DNA from: Corydoras sp. C115
Taxonomy: Eukaryota > Chordata > Actinopteri > Siluriformes > Callichthyidae
Assembly: GCA_019802505.1 (NCBI GenBank)
Contig: JAFMOC010000092.1
Location: forward strand, 802,001-866,000
Length of the DNA: 64,000 nt
Direction of reading: 5' to 3'
The translations under genes were made by a program, and so were the position numbers. Under the pieces are notes generated by a model. It made no database searches. It had not been told where the DNA came from and worked only from the letters and a program-made list of their open reading frames with translations. Shown one piece after another: positions 55,778 through 64,000 of the stretch (its first letter is position 1; each line of letters starts with the position of its first letter).

Positions 55778-55869
55778 GCTTTTTATCGACTGATAAGCAA
55801 ATGTGAGCGGAACTGCCGGTGCTGGGAAGAGCAGTTCCGCTCACATTTGCTTATCAGTCGATAAAAAGC
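55778..55869. other. Perfect inverted repeat: 39-bp arms, 14-nt loop
   Basis: Left arm 55778-55816 starts gctttttatcgactgataag and ends gcggaactgc; right arm 55831-55869 is its exact reverse complement. The loop is cggtgctgggaaga. No mismatch or bulge, and pairing stops sharply at both ends. It is not part of the listed repeat families. Confidence 0.97.
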
Positions 55870-56274
55870 GAGGAGGGATTATTTGGGGATATTTAGACCA
55901 GTGTGTGACCCAGACACTGTTGCTTTGGAGCGATCCGTCTGTGATCACACGGCTCTACAAACAAAAGCAGCACAGGCAATTCTTTTAGACCCAGTCCATC
56001 AAGCTCCTAAACTCAAATGTGAATTGTTAAAAATATCTGACTTGTTGATTTCAACATCATTCTAACGGCGTGCAGTTAAATTAAATACATCAAATAAAAA
56101 TGATTTAAATGTACAAATGTGTAACACATGCATTTAAAATACACTTTAGTATAGTTGCATGTAAACATGCGATTGGTTGTCTTTTGCTTGCAGAATATGG
56201 ACAGAAATATGGTGATGCACCTCTTAATTATTGGGTGTATAAGATCAGCAGCCTGGCTATGCATTTTGGACAAT

Positions 56275-56460
56275 TGTATGCTTTAAACTTAGTGGGAACA
56301 GTTAGGGAAAGGCCCTTCTCTGTTCCAGAATGACTATGCCCCAGTTCACAACGCAAGACCCATAAAGAAATGGCTGGGTAAGTGTGGTGTGGAAGAACCC
56401 GACTGGCCTGCACTAAGCCCTGACCTCACCACTGAAAACATTGAGATGAAAAGAGATTGT
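56275..56460 (+). mobile_element. Tc1-like transposon fossil
   Basis: ttagtgggaacagttaggga, then ccccagttcacaacgcaaga and gactggcctgcactaagccc with tgacctcacc follow the order of a Tc1/mariner-type transposase 3' region (the D-W-P-x-x-S-P-D-L segment), heavily mutated with stops. Subfamily not assigned. Confidence 0.55.
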
Positions 56461-56694
56461 GTAGTTTAGTGGACAAAGTCATTCTGTTACAAAAAAATGT
56501 ACATTTCATGAACCATTTCCACAAAATTGTTACAAAAAGCACGCAATTGTCCAAAATGCATGACAGAATACTTAATGTTTCGCAGCTGCGGCAATGAGGC
56601 CTACTGAAACACTCAAATCTAATAATAAAGGGGTGTATCATATAAATGTACATTCCAGAATCACTTTATTTTATAGTCAAATCAGCAGATTGTG

Positions 56695-56820
56695 GCAGGA
56701 GTGGTTTAGTGTTTAGTGTTTGAAGTGCTGCATTTTTGACAAGAAGATCGATGGTTTCAGCTCCAACTCAAACACACAGTCACTGTACGGTCCCTAAAGA
56801 GGATCCATAACCCAATGTTA
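56695..56820 (+). mobile_element. Old SINE remnant
   Basis: Head-like ggagtggtttagtgtttagt and a decayed B box, then sequence resembling the second SINE family. Confidence 0.4.
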
Positions 56821-57260
56821 CATGAAATATATTATATAAACACACTTAATCATCAGTGTGGACTAATTAGAACTCTGATTCATGTAAAATCTAAAACCTC
56901 TCACTTCCCAACTGCCCTCCTCTGAACTCCCACCTGTTTTGTATATGCAAATAAAATGAACGCTCGCTTTCGTCTTTACTTTCCTGTTTAACACAACAGT
57001 AAACTGTGGCTAAACGAAAACATTTAGGTTCAGGGAATATTTTTTATTTGCTATTTTGTCATATCAAATACCTTACCTTATTGCTCCACTTTACAAATAA
57101 TTAAATATATTACAACGACATGATCACAGAATGTTTGTTCTTATAACGGAATTGTGATGCAAATGACTGAGCATTAAAATTGGCAGTTTGCACTTAATTT
57201 GTGTATCAAATGCATAACTTGATGTTTGCTGAGATCTGATTTTGTTGCCACTGTGGGCTG

Positions 57261-57263
<3 letters not shown>

Positions 57264-57301
<38 letters not shown>
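57264..57301. repeat. (GT)n microsatellite
   Basis: About 19 GT units. Confidence 0.93.
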
Positions 57302-57309
<8 letters not shown>

Positions 57310-57574
57310 GTTGATTTATTGATTTGGGAGCAAGTTTTCTTAACAGAAGAGCTCAGATTGGCTGTATGTTTTTTGGATGAGAAAACTGAGCCATGGCTTG
57401 TTGCTTTAGTTTAATCCGCTGCTTCCTTTTTAGTCATAACAATCCCACTGATGTCTGCTTTATGACACAGTATATATACACTGTATAAATAAAAATGTAA
57501 AAAAAATCCTTTATAGTATTTGTTATTCCCTTGTTTAAAAAAACACTTATTGTTGAAGTTGTGCATGTACTAGT

Positions 57575-57765
57575 ACTATGGCTGAAGTGCCCTTGGGCAA
57601 GGTACCTAACTCCAGTTGCTCCAGGCACGTGTGCTAACTTCACCCAGTGTGTGTATATGTGTGTGTTTTGCTGCACTGACGGGTTAAATGTGGAGGACTA
57701 ATTCCTCTATGTGTAAGCACTGTAAACAATATAGATCACTTTACTTTACTTACTTTACGTATTTT
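57575..57765 (+). repeat. SINE-tail-like dispersed repeat, copy 2
   Basis: gtgcccttgggcaaggtacc and gctgcactgacgggttaaat, then atagatcactttactttact; pairs with 44650-44840. Confidence 0.6.
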
Positions 57766-59785
57766 AACCCGTGTGTTTAAACATTTGTATAAGACTCTGC
57801 GTCCTATAAGGGTTTTCTGTTGCCCCTTCTGTATTTGGTGGAGGAAAATATTAATGCTACACTATATTTAGGTGGGTGACTCACCTACAAGTGAAACACA
57901 TATGGTTCTGAACTGGACAATCCGAAGATTAATCTTGGGCTGTGTGATACTTTGCCTCTGCTCTTTACTTAAGGTCATAGTGATAGCCCTGAAAAGCTTA
58001 AAACAGATTACACAGTGCAGTGAGATTGAGAGCTGTTTTACGTAATTATAGATAAGTGAGCCTAACCGTAAGCACCCTGCACAGAACACCACAAATCTCA
58101 AGGCATTATGGAGCAAACAGCCTTTTTTGAAGAAATGCAAAGGAATTGTTTTGTTTGAGAGTCTGCAGAGATAAATTGTCCTCGCCACGTTTCACCAGGT
58201 TTACCGTAAATACAGACTGAAAGTTGCTTCACAATGGACTCTTAACCTTACGATTATAACATAAATGCAGTCATGTGTGACGGATTACTGTAAGGCCATG
58301 AGCCGGAGTCTTCTGGTGATGGGCTGCAGGTTGTAAAACACTTTTATGATGTGGTGGATTTCTGTAAACTCACAATGAAAATGAAACGACAGAGCATGAC
58401 TGGCTGGGGTTTGGTTTAAGATGAAACAAAGGCAGTAGAGTTTGTGGCATTTTTGCAAACTCCACTCTAAAACAGTTACTATCAACCAGACCTTCATCTA
58501 GTGGTCCATGGATGCAGTGGTACCACCAAATGGTTCTATTTAAAAAAAAAAAAAAAAAAAAAACAGTTATTGTCAATTTACAAAGCTGAATATTTTTATA
58601 TGTAAATAAAATATGATTAAATTGCTGAATACACCTTGAATTGACAGATTGGCACACATCGGGACATACTAAGCATACTAAGGAATTTATTTATTAGACA
58701 CAGGAACGGAGTTTTGACAGATTGCATTACAAGATGGCTGGTGGAACTGTCAGCGCCGGCACTGCTGCAGTTGCCACCATCAGGCTCCCATTCCTGATTC
58801 AACAATATACTCCCCCCATTCTTGCAGCCACAATTAGAATCCATACCACCACCATATTTCTTATTAGGACTATTAACAACTTGTGACGTGGGGCAGCTAG
58901 TAGTGCTTTCGGTGCATCACCATGCATCTGTGAAATGACTGATGCTTGACTTTGGAATACACACTGGCTTTATGTGCACTCGATTCATAGGAGGTTTATG
59001 GGTATATGGCTTCTTAATGTAGAGGAACGATCTTAAGATCAGGTGTCTACATGAAAGCTTCTTTCAATTTTATTTTATCCGACTGTATCTCTCAGATCAA
59101 GAGGTATCTCTTAAAGACAGCAAACAACCTGAGATGCTCCTCCACAAGAGGAGTTTTTATAGAAGAGCATATAAATTGCAGCCTGTAATTAAAACACAAT
59201 AAAATCTTCCACTTCCTGTTAAATGGTAAAAGCACAGAAACTCACCAGAACCTGGGCATTAGTTAGAGAGATAGCATATTAAAATGAGATACTAACTTTG
59301 TGTGTTTCAAGGAATGCAGACAAGTAAATCTGTTAAATGCGTCTGAATGTAAATTACAGCTTTCATCCAGAACGTGGTATAATTTTCCTTCAACAGGTTC
59401 CTTGTTGATTCTTTTAGAAAGGACTTTATTAAAGGTTGTACTTACACATAATTTCCTTGCTTACGCAAATTCATTATAGACAATGTGTTGTGCTTGCTGA
59501 CCTGTTGTTTTGCATGCCAGTGCACTGTTTTCATAGTAAGCACTCCCATTTGTACAGTATACTCAGAGGAAAGGAAGGCAGAGCATGGAGTGCACCTTGG
59601 CTTGACTGACATGCTTATTAAAGGGTATTCAAATGCACAAACTTCTCCTGGTGCCACCAAATCACTGTGCTGCCTTACCACTAAAAACAGTGGTGATTAT
59701 CACTGGCAGTGGAGATGGGACTCTTTTAAAACCGAAGCTGTGTGGAGAATCTTCCTTATTTCATGATCTTTAGTTTGATATTATT

Positions 59786-59905
59786 ATAATGATTATCTTC
59801 TGCTTAATCCTATACTAGAGTCTAGGGCCGGGGGGGGGGGGTCCTCCTGTCCATCCAGGGGAGAACATTTTGGGCGCTGGGCAGATAGGGCACCAATCCA
59901 TTGCC
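59786..59905 (-). mobile_element. SINE family A tail fragment
   Basis: attatcttctgcttaatcct and gggcgctgggcagatagggc with a G run between them; old. Confidence 0.7.
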
Positions 59906-59924
59906 AATCTGTATTTAAACTAAC

Positions 59925-60110
59925 TGTACACTTTATTAGTACACATCCACCTTATTGCTCCACTTTATAAATCACTCACACTAGAAGTTCAGTTGATGCC
60001 ATTTTAGTTTTCCTCTAATCCTTGACTAATGGGACTACAAAATGATTGTGGCTGTAATTTCAGTATCACTGCAGTGCTGATAATTATCGACCACCCAATC
60101 AATACCCAAC
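59925..60110. mobile_element. Possible diverged MITE fragment
   Basis: ccaccttattgctccacttt and atcgaccacccaatcaatac recall the MITE ends, with weak similarity between. Confidence 0.35.
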
Positions 60111-61637
60111 CTCCATATAAATTATGTACAAAAATTCTCTGAAATTGTAAAAATTTTTTTTGATGGCCTGTCATTAACTGTGCACCTTTTTATTGAGGCC
60201 ACTATGTCAGCTTAGCCTGAGGTCAAGCTGTCTCTGTCCCAGTGGTGGTTCAGTGATCTGCTGCTTAATCATGTGCATCCAGTTAGAGCAACTAAAACCA
60301 AACAAGTTACCCCTTTCTTGTAATATGCCCATATTTTTTGCCACTTGGCCAATATTTTAATCCAACCAGTTTGTGCTAAGTTTTTTTTAAATACTTTGAA
60401 TATGCTTAAAAGATGAATATTCTTAAACAGACCATTAATTTGTGCTCAAGACTTCTGTTACCCTGGCTGCAAAATCAAGCAAACAGAAATGAATGCATGC
60501 ACAGTATAGCCACTATAAGAATCTAAATTGACATAAACAGTAAGCACTGTGTGTTGTGGTTTGACAGGTATGTGTATGAAACTCTTACCATAATCAGTTT
60601 CATAATGTTAGAAAGCATGGGTTCTTAATCTGCTGCTTAATATGCTGCTATTATTAAATAACCACTGTACTGTGAATTACATGTAAACAATGATCCATTA
60701 TAGATTACACATTAGTTTCTTTTAAATCAAAATGACTGTCTGGCCCACATTTGGCACATTTTGCTAAAGTTCCAACAATCATTTTTCCACAGGAGAACTT
60801 TGGACATGGGTATTACAACACTGGAGTTTATATCCTGACTGGCAGTGTTCATTGCCTGAGTCCTCATTTGACCTTAATGTGTCCGGCCACTTGAGTAGTA
60901 CCAACACTGATTTTATTAAGCATGCTTTCTTGGAACAGAGGTTGCACATTGGCTTTTAAATGTAAAAGTACATAACCAGTACATTTTAACAGCTAAAATA
61001 GTTTCCTGGTGCATTGAGGAATCCCTCACATTTACTCATGGCTTCCCATGAGTCTGAGATATCTAAAGTTTAAGATGGACTAAATTAAAAGTTGTAAAAT
61101 GTTTACTTTACTTGTAAAGGTTAAGTTGTCTAGAAAGTTAGTTCTGTTAACCGAAAGTGGAAGATGATCTGTCATGGGGGTGTTTCCATGACTTCAATGC
61201 TTGTTGAGCACACTTGTTATTAATGTGATTAATGTCAGCACATTATTATAAACCAGGTAACAAAACAAAACATTCATATTGGTTGTTGGTCGTACTAAAA
61301 TCAGAAATAGTTTACATTGGTTTGTCCTTTGATTAAAACATGTTAAATAATTGAGCATTTAAAATTAGTAATTGAGCATACAGTAAAAAAAATCATTTGG
61401 AGCTGCTACAAGTCTTTTTCAGTTCCTTAAATAAATCAAGTCCACAGATGCACCGAGCCAATTCTTCAATGCATGCTTGTGAGACCTAAAAACACAATCC
61501 TTGAATTCAGTTCCTTTTTTTGAAAATAAAATGCATTTTGGTTTATTATTGTGATTGTAATTAAAAATCTGCATAATTTTTTGTGCAGTATTATTTTAAT
61601 CCTTGACATTTTACTGTAGCATAGTGTAGGATGCGGA

Positions 61638-61638
<1 letters not shown>

Positions 61639-61673
<35 letters not shown>

Positions 61674-61679
61674 TGTGTG
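61639..61679. repeat. (GT)n microsatellite
   Basis: GT run with one GGG interruption. Confidence 0.93.
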
Positions 61680-62407
61680 CATACACATTTTAGTAACACT
61701 GTCCTAAGCACATTTCCTTGGCTGCGGTGCCTTGGCTCAGTGTGTGTGCGTGTGTACAGGCAGTACTGAGTGCTGTGTCAGTAGGACCTGTCAGGCACAG
61801 TGCCAAAGAGAAGAATGAAATTGTTGCACACTGGCGTCAGCTTGATTAAGCCTGCACACGTGTCCGAGAGAGAAAGAGAGGGAGAGAGAGATATGTGTGG
61901 GTCGAACGAGGGGGAAAAAGTGTCCTTACTACTGCAGCTTGTTTAGTGGTTTATTCTCGTCCCTTTGTATCAATGCTGCAGTCCTTCATTATATTTAATT
62001 TATCAATTTGCCTGCCATTTCACTGAAGTTAATCCCCATCACTCCTTCTTTTCCCGCTCTTTTCCCCTCCTCCACCCTTCGGAAGAGAAATGTGTAATGC
62101 CTCAGCAAACTCTCCAAACTCTCAGCTCATAAGCAATGCTGCTTTACTCCTGAAAACCTATGCACACATTCTAATCATTGTCGGCTTTGCTAAGTGATTG
62201 TATTGATTTACATGCATTCAGGGTAAAAAGTGAATACACAGTAAACGAAGAGTGCTGAAAAAGTCGGGGGCTGGCTTTTCCTCTTTTCACTCCTGGCTTT
62301 TACAGAGCTTTCCATTTGATTTGGAAAGATTTGCAACAAGAGTTTTACAATTGCAAAACTAATATGAAATCACTTTACCTCAGCTAACCTGTCCATGTGT
62401 AGCATGG

Positions 62408-62467
62408 ACACACACACAGACACACACAGACACACACAGACACACACACACACAACACACACACACA
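62408..62467. repeat. (ACACAC AG)n / (CA)n microsatellite
   Basis: CACACAGA units passing into pure CA. Confidence 0.93.
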
Positions 62468-63274
62468 TTGTGTTGGCCCACTTTCAGCACACCACATGCC
62501 ACACCTTTTTTTTCTTCTCCAGCCTGCAAAAACACTTATTTAGCCTCGGCTGCCGTCTCGTTTATCCATCAGAGCCCGTCATCTTTCTTTTTAGACCCTG
62601 TCACGCTCCTCTCTATCAAGGCGCCTCTGTTTTCCTCCACTGTTTGCCTGACCTTATGTTCTAATTTCTCCATCTTTCAGTCCTGCACATCAATTTAATT
62701 AAGGCTCTAATTACAGATTAATGAAAGGCTGTTTATCTGAATGCTGGCTCGTTTTGTACAGTCTCATTAAGTTCCCCGGCACCCTTAGCCTTAAAAAAGA
62801 ACCCTTATTATCCTTATATTTTTAAAATAAGTATTAAACGGATGCACTATTACGTTGATGGACTAAAATGCTACATTAGAAAAGTTAAGTGTTACTGTTG
62901 ACTGTTGTAGGTTCAGGTGGCATGTTGCCTGCCGCAGTTCTAAAGTACTTCCAGTCGGCTTGAGATTTGGACACACACCTCTTTGTTAACCAATGTACCA
63001 TTTGGCTTTGTTCTGCTCTTTTGGAAAAGGCCCTCAAGGGATTTTTTTAAAGCAGGTGTGTGGAAGAATCTCCCTGTATTTTTATGGGCAGTTAATTATA
63101 ATTTTTGTGATATGCAAAGATATAGATGTTTTGGCTTAAACCTCCATTTTGACTGTCACTTTGTGCTTTTTGCCAAACTCTAGTCATATCTATGCAAACA
63201 TCTGACATGCATAAAATCAGCATTAATTTTATTTATATGAATATTTCATACATCTCACACACACTTAGTATGGG

Positions 63275-63400
63275 CAATTTTGAGCATTTATTATCTTTCG
63301 CAGAATCCTCTTTCAGGGTCATGGGAGTTGCCCATCCCCATCCAGGGGAGAATGTTTTGGGCGTTGGGCAGCTACACTCAGAACAGGGAACAGGACAGGG
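63275..63400 (-). mobile_element. Old SINE family A fragment
   Basis: catttattatctttcgcaga, catccccatccaggggagaa and gggcgttgggcagctacact; head absent. Confidence 0.7.
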
Positions 63401-64000
63401 TCTGTCAAATCTCTGTCAAATCCAGGTTTTTTCTCTTCACATAAGCAGAAGCCCGTAGTCGTTTATTTTGTCCCTGGTTCAATTTAGTTCAACACACCAG
63501 ATAATATTAAAGGGCCAGCCCTTTATGTATAGTGACTACAAAAATGACATTTCATCCACACGATGTTGCAATGACCTGACCTTGTCACCAAGCCATAGAT
63601 TTCTTTTCTAATAACTCTGTTCTGTGTTTCAGATAAACAGTGTCATGAACTGTGTAGAAATGGAATGTAATGTACAGTGAACTTTTCATATAACTATAAC
63701 CATATACAAACAATCAACAGCAGTTCCATCCAGCCAGGGTTCACAGGGTCACAGCGGCTCTGGCGTCGTCTTGCTGAGGTCACAGTAAAACCCTAAAGAG
63801 GCCGTTTTTTCCAAATCTATCCTTGTTGCCTGTGGAAAACATTCGGATCATCTTTCTATTTTTCTTCTTTCACCCTCCACCCCCTTTTTCTTGGACTGCA
63901 AGCTTACTGTGTGCAAATAAAAATGTTCGCTTCCACTCGCAGCTGATGCCACAAATCATGCAGACCATATTTAAGGTGGATGGATTTGGAAAATCTTCCT

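Larger units (their letters stand above)
47641..56000. other. kcnq1 long intron, third part
   Basis: No exon recognised. Two partial SINEs, a full foldback MITE, a (CACACT)n tract, a poly-C run and a perfect hairpin are listed separately. The remainder is ordinary AT-rich intron. Confidence 0.55.
56001..64000. other. kcnq1 long intron, last part (continues past the window)
   Basis: No exon recognised to the window end. Contains a Tc1-like fossil, microsatellites, SINE remnants and AT-rich unique DNA, including about 60120-61630 where I see nothing notable. Confidence 0.5.

Noticed and set aside
55778..55869. Pre-microRNA call for the perfect hairpin
   Set aside because: No mismatches or bulges and no known miRNA seed recognised; kept as an unexplained inverted repeat instead.
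31757..64000. A KCNQ1OT1-like antisense RNA in the long intron
   Set aside because: No CpG island or repeat cluster resembling the mammalian imprinting centre is visible; imprinting of this type is mammalian.

Overview
This is a teleost fish nuclear genomic window. The genes are intron-rich with GT-AG junctions, the non-coding DNA is AT-rich and full of microsatellites, and more than 25 copies of one tRNA-derived SINE are present. That SINE resembles the DANA/V-SINE class of zebrafish and other otophysan fishes. A catfish- or characin-like otophysan is plausible, but the species cannot be fixed from the sequence alone. There are no bacterial operons, CRISPR arrays, rRNA genes or free-standing tRNA genes.

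Two protein-coding genes are present, arranged head to head. On the minus strand (about 349-5576) lies mrps35, the mitochondrial small-subunit ribosomal protein mS35, in eight coding exons. All exon phases agree except inside exon 5, where a 2-bp insertion in a short CA/TG run breaks the frame and creates a premature stop. On the plus strand lies the 5' part of kcnq1 (Kv7.1 voltage-gated potassium channel). It starts with a probable non-coding exon ending at 9065 behind a 250-bp CT tract. Coding exons follow from 13471 to 31756, covering the N-terminus, S1-S6, the pore and the first calmodulin-binding helix. The remaining C-terminal exons were not found. The last 32 kb appears to be one very long intron, matching the long intron after exon 11 in mammalian KCNQ1.

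Layout: 1-5.6 kb mrps35; 5.6-8.7 kb intergenic (tandem SINEs, AT and CT microsatellites); 8.7-13.4 kb kcnq1 5' exon and first intron; 13.4-31.8 kb kcnq1 coding exons; 31.8-64 kb intronic sequence with SINEs, a foldback MITE family, LINE and Tc1-like fossils, simple repeats and one perfect 39-bp-arm hairpin.

The two genes do not share a pathway: one serves mitochondrial translation and the other plasma-membrane potassium current. I found no gene system of a clearly new kind. The observations most worth following are the mrps35 frameshift, two small frame-preserving candidate exons in kcnq1 between the usual exons 10 and 11, the perfect hairpin at 55778-55869, a CA repeat directly behind the donor of the pore exon, and several chimeric or dimeric SINE structures.
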